DNA of 64,000 bases from Humitalea rosea (GCF_003253705.1 NZ_QKYU01000022.1:1-64000); one strand, 5' to 3'; counted from the stretch's first letter, positions 10,092 to 19,555 are shown. Made by a program: numbers and translations. The notes: generated by a model from the sequence alone, not told the origin.

Positions 10092-10664
10092 TCAGGTCTG
10101 GCTGGTGGCCGCCGCCGCCGCCCCGCCCAGGCGCCGGATCGCCGCCACCAGCTCCGGCTGGTCCCACGCCGCCCCACCTTCCAGCCGCGCCCGCTCCCGC
10201 CCCATCCGGTCCACGATCACCGTGGTCGGCAGCCCGCGCACGCCCAAGGCCCGCGCCGCCGCCCCGCGCGGGTCGAGCCAGATCGACAGGCTCCGCAGCC
10301 GGGTCCGCTCATAGAAGGGTGCCACCTGCGCCCGCCCGCCGCGATCGGAGGAGAGCGGCAGCACCACCACCCCCTCAGGCCCCAGCATCGCCGCCAGCCG
10401 GTCCAGCGCCGGCATCTCGGCGACGCAGGGCGGGCACCAGGTCGCCCAGAGGTTGATCACCAGGATTTTCCCCGCGTATTGCGCCGGCCCGGCGGGCGCG
10501 CCCACGCCATCGGTCCAGGCCAGCCCCTCCGGCAATGCCTTGGGCGGCGATTCCTCCAGCCGGCCCAGCCCCTCCGCCGCTGCGAATGCTGGACGCGCGG
10601 CGCCCAGCATGGTGAGAGTGCCCAGGGATGCCAGCATCGCGCGGCGTCGGGTCACGAACGGCAC
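10092..10664 (-). CDS. TlpA-family thiol-disulfide oxidoreductase
   Basis: Membrane-anchored or periplasmic thioredoxin-like reductant, as used in cytochrome c maturation and copper or disulfide handling. It has 190 residues with an N-terminal [10 protein letters not shown] Tat/secretion signal, the active site WATWCPPC (cysteines 77 and 80), and the cis-proline loop GLPTTVIVD. Start GTG 10664 has a GGAAGGA ribosome site. Longer readings would run into the divergent argH start. Only 17 bases separate the two start codons, so each promoter must overlap its neighbour's 5' end. A tlpA-like gene beside argH recurs in related genomes (from memory). Confidence 0.9.
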   Translation of the reverse strand: MPFVTRRRAMLASLGTLTMLGAARPAFAAAEGLGRLEESPPKALPEGLAWTDGVGAPAGPAQYAGKILVINLWATWCPPCVAEMPALDRLAAMLGPEGVVVLPLSSDRGGRAQVAPFYERTRLRSLSIWLDPRGAAARALGVRGLPTTVIVDRMGRERARLEGGAAWDQPELVAAIRRLGGAAAAATSQT

Positions 10665-10681
10665 AGGGCGTTTCCTTCCAG

Positions 10682-12079
10682 ATGTCAGCAACGAAAACAG
10701 TCGGTAACGCGTCATGGGGCGGCCGCTACGCGGAAGGCCCATCCGCCATCATGCAGGCGATCAATGCCAGCATCGGCTTTGACCGCAAGATGTGGCGCCA
10801 GGATATCCGTGGCAGCCTCGCCCATGCCGCCATGCTGCATCATGTGGGGATCCTCACCGCCGCGGAGGAGGCCGCGATCCGCGACGGCCTCGCCGCCATC
10901 GGTCACGAGATCGAGGAGGGCAGCTTCCCCTTCTCCGAGGCGCTGGAGGACATCCACATGAATGTGGAGGCGCGGCTGACCGAACGCATCGGCGAGCCCG
11001 GCAAGCGCCTGCACACCGGCCGCAGCCGCAATGACCAGGTGGCGCTGGATGTGCGGCTCTGGGTGCGGGATGCGATCGACGGGCTGGACGGCCAGATCGC
11101 CGATTGCATGGCCGCCCTGGTGGACCGCGCCGAGGAGCATGCGGCGAGCGTGATGCCCGGCTTCACCCATCTGCAACCGGCGCAGCCGACCACCTTCGGG
11201 CATCATCTGCTCGCCTATGTCGAGATGCTGGGCCGCGACCGCTCGCGGCTCGCGGATTGCCGGGCGCGGATGAACGAGAGCCCGCTGGGGGCGGCCGCGC
11301 TCTGCGGCACCGGCTTCCCGATCGACCGGCACATGACGGCCACCGCGCTTGGCTTCGACGCCCCGATGCGCAACAGCCTCGATGCCGTCGCCTCGCGCGA
11401 CTATGCCATCGAGTTCCTGTCGGCCTGCGCCATCTGCGCCACCCATCTGTCGCGGCTGGCGGAGGAGATGGTGCTCTGGACCAACCCCTATTTCGGCTTC
11501 GTGAAGCTGTCGGACGCCTTCACCACCGGCAGCAGCATCATGCCCCAAAAACGGAACCCGGATGCGGCCGAGCTGGTGCGCGCCAAGACCGGACGCATCA
11601 ACGGCAGCCTGGTCGGGCTGCTGACGGTGATGAAGGGCCTGCCCATGACCTATGGCAAGGACATGCAGGAGGATAAGGAAGGCCTGTTCGACGCCGCCGA
11701 ATCCCTCGCCCTGGGCCTCGCCGCCACCGCCGGCATGGTGCGGGACATGAAGCCCGATGTGGCCCGGCTGCGGGAGGCCTCGCGCGCCGGCTTCTCCACC
11801 GCGACGGATCTGGCCGATTGGCTGGTGCGGGAGCTGCGCCTGCCCTTCCGCGACGCGCATCACATCACCGGGCGTCTGGTCGCCGAGGCGGAGCGCCAGG
11901 GCTGCGACCTGCCCGAATTGTCACTGGCCACCATGCAGGCGGCCCATCCGGGGATCACCATGGACGTGTTTTCGGTTCTGAGCGTGGAGGCCTCGGTCGC
12001 CTCGCGCACCTCCTTCGGCGGCACCGCGCCCGTGAATGTGCGGCGCGCGGCGGCGTGGTGGCGGGAGCGGCTGGCGTGA
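10682..12079 (+). CDS. argH: Argininosuccinate lyase
   Basis: Last step of arginine biosynthesis: argininosuccinate to arginine plus fumarate; cytoplasmic homotetramer of the fumarase/aspartase superfamily. It has 465 residues with the N-terminal [10 protein letters not shown] block, HTGRSRNDQ, and the signature [15 protein letters not shown] containing the flexible catalytic serine loop. ATG 10682 matches the family start; the open frame from 10628 is antisense to tlpA. No clear Shine-Dalgarno precedes it. Its stop overlaps the next gene's GTG. Confidence 0.97.
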   Translation: MSATKTVGNASWGGRYAEGPSAIMQAINASIGFDRKMWRQDIRGSLAHAAMLHHVGILTAAEEAAIRDGLAAIGHEIEEGSFPFSEALEDIHMNVEARLTERIGEPGKRLHTGRSRNDQVALDVRLWVRDAIDGLDGQIADCMAALVDRAEEHAASVMPGFTHLQPAQPTTFGHHLLAYVEMLGRDRSRLADCRARMNESPLGAAALCGTGFPIDRHMTATALGFDAPMRNSLDAVASRDYAIEFLSACAICATHLSRLAEEMVLWTNPYFGFVKLSDAFTTGSSIMPQKRNPDAAELVRAKTGRINGSLVGLLTVMKGLPMTYGKDMQEDKEGLFDAAESLALGLAATAGMVRDMKPDVARLREASRAGFSTATDLADWLVRELRLPFRDAHHITGRLVAEAERQGCDLPELSLATMQAAHPGITMDVFSVLSVEASVASRTSFGGTAPVNVRRAAAWWRERLA

Positions 12080-12195
12080 AAGCGGCGCTGCTGCTGGCGA
12101 TCCTGGCCCTGGCCGCCTGCGGCAAGGTCGGGCCGATCCACCCGGCCGGGCCGCCGGAGCAGATCATCTATCCGCGGAGTTACCCGACGCGCTGA
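12076..12195 (+). CDS. small LptM/YifL-like lipoprotein
   Basis: A 39-residue lipoprotein too short for most gene finders. It starts with GTG in GTGA overlap with the argH stop. A hydrophobic signal ([12 protein letters not shown]) ends in a lipobox with Cys15, then [11 protein letters not shown]. The CGKVGP context and the position between argH and lysA match the LptM (YifL) family, which in Escherichia coli assists oxidative folding and assembly of LptD. Orthology is inferred from position, lipobox and length. Confidence 0.82.
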   Translation: MKAALLLAILALAACGKVGPIHPAGPPEQIIYPRSYPTR

Positions 12196-12241
12196 GGGAA
12201 CTTCTTGGCAAGGGCCGGGCACCCGCCCCATTATCTCCCCC

Positions 12242-13591
12242 ATGGCCCTGCCTTTGACCGCCCTTCCGGGCGCCGATTCCGTCGATGATCCCTCCTACGC
12301 CGAGCTGATTGCCGCGCGTCCCTCGCTCTCGGTCGATCCCGTCGCCGGGCTGATGCTGGAGGAGGTGTCGCTCGCGCGCATCGCCGCGGTCGTCGGCACC
12401 CCGGTCTGGGTCTATTCCGCCGGCACCTTGCGGCGGCGGCTGGCCAGCCTGCGCGCGGCCTTGGAGGGCGCGGGGCTCAACGCCACCATCCACTACGCCA
12501 TGAAGGCGAATGACAACCTCGCCGTCGCCCGCGTGCTCGCGGCTGGTGGGGCGGGGGCGGATGTGGTCAGCGAGGGCGAGCTGCGCGCCGCCCGCGCGGC
12601 CGGCATCCCGGCCTCGGCCATCGTCTTCTCCGGTGTCGGCAAGACCGAGCGCGACCTGCGGCTGGCCCTGGCCGAGGACATCTTCCAGATCAATGCCGAG
12701 AGCGCCGAGGAGATCGAGATGATCTCGGCGCTCGCGAGCAGCCTCGGCCGCGTCGCGCGGGTCTGCCTGCGGGTGAACCCGGATGTGGATGCCCGCACCC
12801 ACGCCAAGATCACCACCGGCAAGGCCGAGAACAAGTTCGGTGTCGCGATCGGCGATGCGCCGGCGATCTATGCCCGCATGGCGGCGCTGCCGGGGATCGA
12901 GCCGATCGGCATCGCCATGCATATCGGCAGCCAGATCACGGCCGGGATGTCGGCCTATCGCGCCGCCTATGCCAAGCTGGCCGACCTCGTGCGGGCCTTG
13001 CGCGCGGCGGGGCTGCCGGTCAGCCGGGTGGATTGCGGCGGCGGGCTCGGCATCCCCTATCGCGACGAGATCGCGCCGCTGCCCGAGGCGCTGGCCGGCG
13101 CGATCAAGGCGACACTCGGTGACCTCGGCCTGCCGGTGATGATCGAGCCGGGGCGCTGGCTGGCCGGCCCCGCCGGGGTGCTGGTCGCGCAGGTCATCCT
13201 CCAGAAGGGTGCCACGCGGCGCTTCGTGGTGCTGGATGCGGCGATGAACGACCTGCTGCGCCCCGCGATGTACGACGCCTGGCACGGCATCCTGCCGGTC
13301 GGGGCGGCGGCGCTGACCGCGCCGCTCTCGCCCGCCGATGTGGTGGGGCCGGTCTGCGAGACCGGCGACACCTTCGCCCGTGGCCGCGCCATGCCGGCGC
13401 TGCCGCCGGGGTCGCTGGTCGCCCTGCTGGATGCCGGCGCCTATGGCGCGACGATGAGCAGCACCTACAACGCCCGGCCATTGGCCGCCGAGGTGCTGGT
13501 GGATGGCGCCCGCTTCGCCGTGGTGCGGGACCGGCAGTCCTATGAGGATCTGCTCGCCCGCCAGCGCCTGCCGGCCTGGCTTTCCCCGTGA
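12242..13591 (+). CDS. lysA: Diaminopimelate decarboxylase
   Basis: PLP enzyme converting meso-diaminopimelate to lysine plus CO2, the last lysine step. It has 449 residues with the PLP lysine in YAMKAN (about residue 84), HIGSQI, the phosphate-binding GGGLGIPY, EPGRW, and CETGDTFARGR with the active-site cysteine. ATG 12242 is used, although no good ribosome site is seen; a second ATG at 12353 would cut the N-terminal strand. GTGA overlap couples it to the DUF4175 gene. Confidence 0.96.
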   Translation: MALPLTALPGADSVDDPSYAELIAARPSLSVDPVAGLMLEEVSLARIAAVVGTPVWVYSAGTLRRRLASLRAALEGAGLNATIHYAMKANDNLAVARVLAAGGAGADVVSEGELRAARAAGIPASAIVFSGVGKTERDLRLALAEDIFQINAESAEEIEMISALASSLGRVARVCLRVNPDVDARTHAKITTGKAENKFGVAIGDAPAIYARMAALPGIEPIGIAMHIGSQITAGMSAYRAAYAKLADLVRALRAAGLPVSRVDCGGGLGIPYRDEIAPLPEALAGAIKATLGDLGLPVMIEPGRWLAGPAGVLVAQVILQKGATRRFVVLDAAMNDLLRPAMYDAWHGILPVGAAALTAPLSPADVVGPVCETGDTFARGRAMPALPPGSLVALLDAGAYGATMSSTYNARPLAAEVLVDGARFAVVRDRQSYEDLLARQRLPAWLSP

Positions 13592-16149
13592 CCGACCGGC
13601 TTCCCGCCCGGCTTGCCCGTCGCCGCCGCGCGGCGCGCATGGCGCTGTGGTGGGAGGCCTTGTGGCCGCGCCTCTGGCCGGTGCTGGGGGTGGTGGGGCT
13701 GTTCCTGGTGGTGGCGCTGCTGGGGCTGCCGCTGCTGCTGCCGCGCTGGCTGCATCTGCTGGGGCTGGCGGGGTTTGCGCTCGCGCTCGTCTGGGTCGCG
13801 CGCCGGGCCTTCCGAGGCTTGCGGCCGCCCGCGCCCGGTGCGGCCGACCGGCGGCTGGAACGCGCCTCGGGGCTGCGGCACCAGCCGCTGGAAACCCTGG
13901 ACGACCACGCGGCGGGGGATGATCCGCTGTCCCGCGCGGTCTGGGCCGAGCACCAGCGCCGCGCCCGCGCCATGATCGGCCGGTTGCGGGTCGGGATTCC
14001 CCGGCCCGGGCTGGCGGGGCTGGACCGGCGGGCGCTGCGCGGGGCGCTGGTGGTGGCGCTGGTCGCCTCGGCCGGGGTTGCCGGGGAGGAAGCGCCGGAG
14101 CGCCTCCGCCGCGCCTTCCTGCCCCAAATGGCGCTGCCCCCCGCGCCCGAGGCGCTGCGGCTGGAGGCCTGGGTGACGCCCCCCGCCTATACCCGCGCGC
14201 CGCCGCTGTTCCTGGATGCCGGCGGCGGGGCAATCACCGTGCCGACCGGCAGCCGGTTGCATCTGGCGCTCTCGGGCGGCAGCGGCGGGGTGCCGGATCT
14301 GCTGGTCGATGGCGTCGCCGCCCCCTTCCGGGGGCTGGACGCGACCTCCTACGCCGCCGAAGCCGTGTTGGACCACGGGCTGACCGCCGCCATCCGCCGC
14401 GATGGCAGCGAACTGGTGCGCTGGGTGCTGACCGCGCGGGCCGATGCGCCGCCGGTCGTGGCCTTCAGCGAACCCCCGGCGCGGGCGGCGCGCGGCCTCG
14501 CGATCCGCCTGCCCTGGCGGGCGGAGGATGACTGGGGCCTCGCCTCGGTGCGGGCCGATCTGCGGCTGGTCGGCCGCCCCGGCGCGGCACCCATGGCGGT
14601 GGACCTGTCGCTGCCCGCGGGGGCGGCGAAGCAGGCGCGCGGCACCGCGCAGCCCGATCTCTCGGCGCATCCCTGGGCCGGGCTGGATGTGGCCGTGACC
14701 CTGGTCGCGACCGATGGCGCCGGCCAGGAGGGGCAGAGCGAGCCGGCGGTGCTGACCCTGCCCGAACGCGCCTTCTCCCACCCCGTCGCCCAGGCGCTGA
14801 TCGCGCAGCGCCGCGCGCTGTCGCTGGACCCCTCGGCCCGCACCGCGGCGCGGCTGGAGCTGGACCGCATCACCGGCAATCCCGAGACCTTCGAGGATGA
14901 CGTCGCGATCTTCCTGACCCTGCGCGCCGCCCGCGCCCGCCTCACCCGCGACCGGCGGCCCGAGGCGGTGCCCGAGGTGCAGGAGATCTTCTGGGATGTC
15001 GCCGTGGCCCTGGAGGAAGGTCGCACCGATCGCACCGCCCGCGCCCTGGCCGAGGCCCGGCAGGCGCTGCGCGAGGCGCTGGAGACCGCCCGCCAGCGCG
15101 AGGAGGCCGCCACCGCCCGCGACCAGGAGGCCCGCCCCGACGCCGAGCGCGCCGAGGCCGAGCGTCGCATCCAGGAATTGCGCGAGGCGATCCGCCGCCA
15201 CCTCGAAGCCCTGGCCGAACGGTTGCAGCGGGAGAATGGCGAGGCGCTGCCCTATGACCCCGCCAACCGGCTGATGGATCAGCGCGACCTCGACCGCCGC
15301 ACCGAGCGCATGCGCGAGGCCAATCGCGAGGACCGCCCCCGCGACGCGCAGCAGGAGCTGGCCGAGCTGGAGCGGATGCTCGACCAGCTCGAACAGGGCC
15401 AGGCCAGCCGCGGCGAAAGTGCCGAGCGCCAGCAGCGCCGCGAACGCGGGCAGCAGCAGATGGGCGTGATGCAGGACATGGTGCGCCGCCAGCAGGCCCT
15501 GCTGGACCAGGGCCACCAGCGCGCCGAGGCCGCCGACCAGCGCCGCCAGACCGCCCGCCGCCAGCCCGGCCGCCAACCGCCGGCGGGCGAGGAGGCCTCG
15601 CCCGGCGATGCCGCGCATGACGCCCGGGTGCAGCGCGCCCTGCGCCGTGCCCTGGGCGAGGTGATGCAGCAATTCGGCGATGTCACCGGCGAGGTGCCCG
15701 AGCCTCTCGGCCGCGCCGACCAGGCGATGCGGGATGCGCAGGCGCGGCTGGGCGCCGGCGGCGACGCCCGCCCCGACCAGCAGCGCGCCTTGCGTGAACT
15801 GGCCGAGGGCAGCCGCCAGATGGCGCAGCAGATGCAGCGCCAGTTCGGCCAGTCCGAGCCCGGCGACGACCAGGGCGAAGGCGAGGGCGAGGGCATGGCC
15901 GATGGCGACCAGCAAGGCGGCCAGGGCCAGGCGCAATCGGCCGAGCAGGGCCAGGGCCGCGACCCGCTCGGCCGGCGCGCGCGGGAGGCCCCGGGGGCCG
16001 CCGAGAACAATGGCGACACCCGCGTGCCGGATGAGGCCGAGCTGCTCCGCTCGCGCCGCATCCAGGAAGAACTGCGCCGGCGCGGGGCGGAACGGGCCCG
16101 GCCGGTGCAGGAACTGGATTACATCGACCGGCTGTTGAAGCGGTTCTGA
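13588..16149 (+). CDS. DUF4175 / TIGR02302 family membrane protein
   Basis: Large protein of 853 residues and unknown function, characteristic of alphaproteobacteria and usually next to lysA. Two or more hydrophobic helices lie near residues 25-62, with a further one near 150-165. A beta-rich middle follows, then a long charged, glutamine/arginine-rich helical region (about 490-770) that is probably coiled coil. The C-terminus ends LDYIDRLLKRF. GTG 13588 overlaps the lysA stop. The strongly biased composition creates long open frames on the opposite strand (for example 13540-15936), which are shadows. Function unknown; an envelope role is likely. Confidence 0.85.
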   Translation: MTDRLPARLARRRRAARMALWWEALWPRLWPVLGVVGLFLVVALLGLPLLLPRWLHLLGLAGFALALVWVARRAFRGLRPPAPGAADRRLERASGLRHQPLETLDDHAAGDDPLSRAVWAEHQRRARAMIGRLRVGIPRPGLAGLDRRALRGALVVALVASAGVAGEEAPERLRRAFLPQMALPPAPEALRLEAWVTPPAYTRAPPLFLDAGGGAITVPTGSRLHLALSGGSGGVPDLLVDGVAAPFRGLDATSYAAEAVLDHGLTAAIRRDGSELVRWVLTARADAPPVVAFSEPPARAARGLAIRLPWRAEDDWGLASVRADLRLVGRPGAAPMAVDLSLPAGAAKQARGTAQPDLSAHPWAGLDVAVTLVATDGAGQEGQSEPAVLTLPERAFSHPVAQALIAQRRALSLDPSARTAARLELDRITGNPETFEDDVAIFLTLRAARARLTRDRRPEAVPEVQEIFWDVAVALEEGRTDRTARALAEARQALREALETARQREEAATARDQEARPDAERAEAERRIQELREAIRRHLEALAERLQRENGEALPYDPANRLMDQRDLDRRTERMREANREDRPRDAQQELAELERMLDQLEQGQASRGESAERQQRRERGQQQMGVMQDMVRRQQALLDQGHQRAEAADQRRQTARRQPGRQPPAGEEASPGDAAHDARVQRALRRALGEVMQQFGDVTGEVPEPLGRADQAMRDAQARLGAGGDARPDQQRALRELAEGSRQMAQQMQRQFGQSEPGDDQGEGEGEGMADGDQQGGQGQAQSAEQGQGRDPLGRRAREAPGAAENNGDTRVPDEAELLRSRRIQEELRRRGAERARPVQELDYIDRLLKRF

Positions 16150-16319
16150 TGCGCCCGGATGCCCTCGGGCATCCTGCGCGCCCCTCGCTGTCCCCCGCCA
16201 TCCCGACCGTCCCGGTCCCCAAGGCCCCGCGCCCGGCGCCCGTCAACCATGCCGATGCGGGCATGTGCAGCGCACCGCCGCTTATGTCAGCCTTGATGCC
16301 ATATCTGGAGGAAACCCAT

Positions 16320-16916
16320 TTGGACGCCGCCTGGTTCGCCTCGGTGCTCGCCTTCGCGCTGTCCACGACGGCGACGCCGGGGCCGAACAACGCCATGGTC
16401 ATGGCCTCGGGCGCGACCTGGGGGCTGCGGCTGACGGTGCCGCATATCCTGGGGATCTCGCTCGGCTTCGCGGCGATGATGCTGGCGCTGGCGCTGGGCG
16501 TCGGGGGTGTGTTTCGCGCGGCCCCCTGGCTCTATGGCGTGTTGCGCTGGCTGGGTGCTGCCTATCTGCTCTGGCTTGCCTGGCGCATCGCCACGGCCCG
16601 GCCGGGGGTGGCGCGCGGGCGCAGCGCCTCGCGGCCCTTCGGCTTCTTCCAGGCGGCGGCGTTCCAATGGGTGAACCCCAAGGCCTGGGCGATCGGCGTG
16701 GGCGCGGTGGTGACCTTCCTCGGCGATGCCGGGCCGCTGGTGCAGGCCTTCACCCTGACCGGCCTCTTCCTGGCCGTGACCCTGCCGATCACGATCATCT
16801 GGGCGCTGATGGGGGTGGGGGCGGGGCGGATGCTCCAGAGCGAAGGGGCGTTGGTCTGGTTCAACCGGGTGCTGGCGGTGCTGCTGGTGGCGTCACTGGT
16901 GCCGATGCTGCTTTAG
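16320..16916 (+). CDS. LysE-family amino acid exporter (RhtB-like)
   Basis: Inner-membrane exporter of amino acids or homoserine-type compounds; 198 residues, six hydrophobic segments. The family motif TATPGPNNAMVMASG lies just after the first helix. TTG 16320 is preferred because TGGAGGA (16306-16312) stands seven bases before it and gives the usual family length. In-frame ATGs at 16284 and 16296 would add an atypical leader. The 170 bases upstream (16150-16319) show no gene. The cargo cannot be read from sequence; proximity to lysA is suggestive only. Confidence 0.88.
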   Translation: MDAAWFASVLAFALSTTATPGPNNAMVMASGATWGLRLTVPHILGISLGFAAMMLALALGVGGVFRAAPWLYGVLRWLGAAYLLWLAWRIATARPGVARGRSASRPFGFFQAAAFQWVNPKAWAIGVGAVVTFLGDAGPLVQAFTLTGLFLAVTLPITIIWALMGVGAGRMLQSEGALVWFNRVLAVLLVASLVPMLL

Positions 16917-16926
16917 GGTGGTCCTT

Positions 16927-16985
16927 CGAGGGGCTGGCCCCTCGGGCACCCCAGCAGAAACAGGGTGTTTCTGCACTTCCCCCTT
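16927..16985 (+). repeat. double-hairpin dispersed repeat, copy A
   Basis: A 59-base element with two palindromes: CGAGGGG/CCCCTCG (16927-16944) and GCAGAAACA/TGTTTCTGC (16954-16974). It ends in CTTCCCCCTT. A near-identical copy in the opposite orientation lies at 22305-22366; outside the first loop only three bases differ. It fills most of the gap between the LysE-type gene and the convergent PhnD-like gene. Possible roles are a bidirectional terminator, an mRNA 3' stabiliser or a REP-like mobile palindrome. Confidence 0.88.
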
Positions 16986-16989
16986 GGGG

Positions 16990-17943
16990 TTACCGCCGCC
17001 TGCGCTCGGCGGCCTCGGCCCGGCGCATGTCCACGAATACGGCATACTCCTCATGCCGCGTTGGCGCCCAGCCGATGGCGCTGCCGCGCTCGATCGCGCG
17101 ATGGATCTCGGGCGCGGCGCTGGGCAGGGCCAGATGGAAGGCGATGAAATCCGCCTTGAAGCTGGCCGGCAACTCGGTCCGCACCACCAGCGGCCCGTTC
17201 TGGATCGGGCGCGAGTGCCAGATGATCCGCAGGTCGGACATCTTCACCAGCCCCTTGTCCACCGCCGCCCGCAGCGCGCCGCGGGAAAACCCCTCGGACT
17301 GCTCGCCCTGGCCGCTGGCCCAGGCGACCCCGGCATCGAACTGCCGCCCGAGCACGGCGACCATCAACTGCTCATGCCCGCCGGCGAAGCCGGTGCGGCC
17401 GAAGAACTGGTCGGGGTTGATGCCTTGCGCCCGCATCTCGGCGCGGGGGATCAGATAGCCGCTGGCGGAATTGGGATCGGCCCAGCCCATCGCCTTGCCG
17501 CGCATCTCCTCCAGGCTGGTGATCCCGCTATCGGCGCGGACATACATGACGGAGACATAGGAGGTGCTGCCATCGGCCTCCTTGGTCACCAGCAGCGGCT
17601 CGACGCCGCCATTGGTGTCCATCCAGGTGCCGGCATAGGCGGCGGGCGACATGTAGGAGGCTTCGAGCTGCTTCGCGGCAAAGGCCTGCTGCACGCCGAG
17701 GTAGTCCGCCGCGAAGAACAGCCGCACGGGGATGCCGAAAATGGTCTCCATCAGCGCCCGATAGCCTTCGTAGCGGCCAAGGCGGTCGGCCTCGTTCTCC
17801 CCGCCCAGGATGCCGAAGCGCAGCACCGGGATCTGCGCCGCCCAGGGGCGGCGGCCCGGCGCTGGCATCGGGTAGGTGGCAGGCTGCGCCATCGCCGGCA
17901 GCGCGCCGAGGAAGGGCAGGGTCAAAAGGGCGCGGCGGTGCAT
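16990..17943 (-). CDS. PhnD-like phosphate/phosphonate ABC substrate-binding protein
   Basis: Periplasmic binding protein of the PhnD/PtxB superfamily, 317 residues. A signal peptide (MHRRALLTLPFLGALPAMA) is followed by RFGILGGENEADR, where the family has its first beta strand. SPAAYAGTW and WADPNSASGYLIPR correspond to the ligand-contact loops (D-x-NSxSG type). No permease or ATPase lies beside it, so it is an orphan receptor. The true ligand could be phosphonate, phosphite or another small anion. Its stop lies four bases past copy A of the repeat. Confidence 0.85.
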   Translation of the reverse strand: MHRRALLTLPFLGALPAMAQPATYPMPAPGRRPWAAQIPVLRFGILGGENEADRLGRYEGYRALMETIFGIPVRLFFAADYLGVQQAFAAKQLEASYMSPAAYAGTWMDTNGGVEPLLVTKEADGSTSYVSVMYVRADSGITSLEEMRGKAMGWADPNSASGYLIPRAEMRAQGINPDQFFGRTGFAGGHEQLMVAVLGRQFDAGVAWASGQGEQSEGFSRGALRAAVDKGLVKMSDLRIIWHSRPIQNGPLVVRTELPASFKADFIAFHLALPSAAPEIHRAIERGSAIGWAPTRHEEYAVFVDMRRAEAAERRRR

Positions 17944-18066
17944 CGCTGGGCTCCGGGCAGGGCGTGTGTCCTCAGAATGTCATACTCGCCTGGGGCGGAC
18001 CATGACTTCCCAGGGGGCGCCGCGCGGCCGCATCCTCCACCGGACACAGCGTTGTTGCGGAGCAGC

Positions 18067-18861
18067 ATGGACAAGACCGAACTCGGGGCCCGGCGCGATG
18101 CCGCGGCGGCCATTGCGGTGGAGGCCGCCGCCCTGGCCGCCTGGATGCGGGAGGAAGGCGGGGGCGTCGGGCGGCTGAAGGGGCCGCAGGATTTCGTCAC
18201 CGAGGCCGATGGCGCGACCGAGGCCTTCATCCGCGACCAACTGGCCAAGGCCTACCCCGGCGAGGCGGTGATGGGCGAGGAGATGGGCGGCTCGACCGAG
18301 GCATCGGGGCTGCTCTGGGTGGTGGACCCGATCGACGGCACCTCGAATTTCGCGCGTGGCAGCGATCGCTGGTGCGTCTCCATCGGGCTGGTGCGGGACG
18401 GGCGGGCCGTCGCCGGCGCCATCGCCCGCCACGCGCCCGCCGAGGTGTTTGCCGCCGCCGAGGGCTGCGGCGCGACCCTGAACGGGCAGCCGATCCATGC
18501 GGCACCCACCACCGACATGACGCGCGCCATCATCGAACTCGGCTGGTCCCGGCGGGTGCCGACCACTGCCTTCATCGCCCTCGCCGGCCGGGTGATGGCC
18601 GGGGGGGCGGCCATGCGCTGCGGTGGCTCGGGCTCGCTGGGGCTGGTGGAGACGGCGGTGGGGCGGCTGGATGCCTATCTGGAACTGCACATCAACTCAT
18701 GGGACGCCGCCGCCGCCTTGGCCATCGCCCGGGAGGCCGGGTGCTGGACCAATGCCTTCGACAGCGGCGACTGGCTGGCCCATGGCAATCCGGTCGGCTT
18801 CGGCGCCCCGGGCCTGGCCGGGGCGCTGGAGCGGCTGTTGGACGAGGCTCAGAACCGGTAG
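18067..18861 (+). CDS. inositol monophosphatase family protein
   Basis: Mg-dependent, lithium-sensitive-fold sugar or inositol phosphatase, 264 residues. Metal ligands are seen in TEADGATE, GEEMG and the core DPIDGTSNF; the C-terminal motif is SWDAAAALAIAREAG. It may act on inositol-1-phosphate, fructose-1,6-bisphosphate, histidinol phosphate or PAP. A second family member at 50665 looks more like the histidinol-phosphatase branch, so this one is likelier suhB-like. ATG 18067 has GCGGAG upstream. The 3' end overlaps the convergent ompW by 13 bases. Confidence 0.88.
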   Translation: MDKTELGARRDAAAAIAVEAAALAAWMREEGGGVGRLKGPQDFVTEADGATEAFIRDQLAKAYPGEAVMGEEMGGSTEASGLLWVVDPIDGTSNFARGSDRWCVSIGLVRDGRAVAGAIARHAPAEVFAAAEGCGATLNGQPIHAAPTTDMTRAIIELGWSRRVPTTAFIALAGRVMAGGAAMRCGGSGSLGLVETAVGRLDAYLELHINSWDAAAALAIAREAGCWTNAFDSGDWLAHGNPVGFGAPGLAGALERLLDEAQNR

Positions 18862-19505
18862 CGCACGCCCATGCCGACCACCCAGGGGTCGAGGTTGGTG
18901 GTCGCGTTGATCCGGCCGACCGAGGTTTCGACCGCGACATCCGGGCGCAAATAGAACTTCTTCACATCGAAGTTCAGCAGCCAGTTCGGCGCGAACTCGA
19001 TGTCGAGGCCGGCATTCAGCGCGGCGCCGAAGGCGTTCTCGACATCGACCTTGGTCACCGGCGCGGTGCGCCCGCCGCCCTCGCCGTAGAAGACGGTGTA
19101 GGTCACGCCGACGCCGACATAGGGGCTGTACCGGGACTGCGGCATCGGGTGGTATTGCAGGGTCAAGGTCGGCGGCAGCGCCCAGACGCGGCCGAGATCG
19201 ACGGTGCCGAGGGCGGAGCCGCGGACCTCGACATCATGGCGGGTGGTCGCCGCGATCAGGTTCAGCGAGATGTCGTTCCTGACGAAATAGGTGAAATCCA
19301 ACTGCCCGGTCACCGAATCGGAGACGTTGGGGGTGCCGTCGATCATCGAGACATGCCCGCCATTCATCGGCAGCAGGCCGATGACGCTGGCGCCGATCAT
19401 GAAATCGCCGGTCTGGTGGCCGCGCGGGGCGGTATCCTCCGCCATCGCCGGCAGGGCCAATAGCGAGAGCGCCGCGGCGCCGGCGAGTACGATCTTGTTA
19501 CGCAT
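18849..19505 (-). CDS. ompW: OmpW-family outer membrane protein
   Basis: Eight-stranded beta-barrel with a hydrophobic channel for small nonpolar molecules. A signal peptide (MRNKIVLAGAAALSLLALPAMA) is followed by GDFMIGASVIGLLP and the alternating barrel pattern with YSPYVGVGVTYT. It ends in phenylalanine (GVRYRF), the BamA recognition signal. ATG 19505 gives the neatest signal peptide; ATG 19517 is also possible. Two inverted repeats lie just upstream, so expression may be regulated. Confidence 0.92.
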   Translation of the reverse strand: MRNKIVLAGAAALSLLALPAMAEDTAPRGHQTGDFMIGASVIGLLPMNGGHVSMIDGTPNVSDSVTGQLDFTYFVRNDISLNLIAATTRHDVEVRGSALGTVDLGRVWALPPTLTLQYHPMPQSRYSPYVGVGVTYTVFYGEGGGRTAPVTKVDVENAFGAALNAGLDIEFAPNWLLNFDVKKFYLRPDVAVETSVGRINATTNLDPWVVGMGVRYRF

Positions 19506-19510
19506 AACAC

Positions 19511-19555
19511 GTTCCATTTCTACTTGGTGTGCAATGGAACGCTATTGGCGCCAAT
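19511..19555. promoter_or_regulatory. inverted repeats upstream of ompW (possible operator)
   Basis: Two symmetric elements lie in the ompW upstream region. One is the perfect 12-base palindrome ATTGGCGCCAAT at 19544-19555. The other is a 7-bp inverted repeat, GTTCCAT (19511-19517) with ATGGAAC (19534-19540), which covers the alternative start. This is consistent with an operator or a 5' UTR structure. No known regulator consensus was recognised. Confidence 0.4.

Noticed and set aside
13540-15936. A 798-residue open frame on the - strand opposite the DUF4175 gene
   Set aside because: It is alanine/glycine/arginine-rich with no family pattern. It arises because the real + strand gene is very GC-rich and charged.
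16918-18066. Long + strand frame reading into the inositol phosphatase gene
   Set aside because: It is antisense to the PhnD-like gene; the phosphatase domain starts at ATG 18067.
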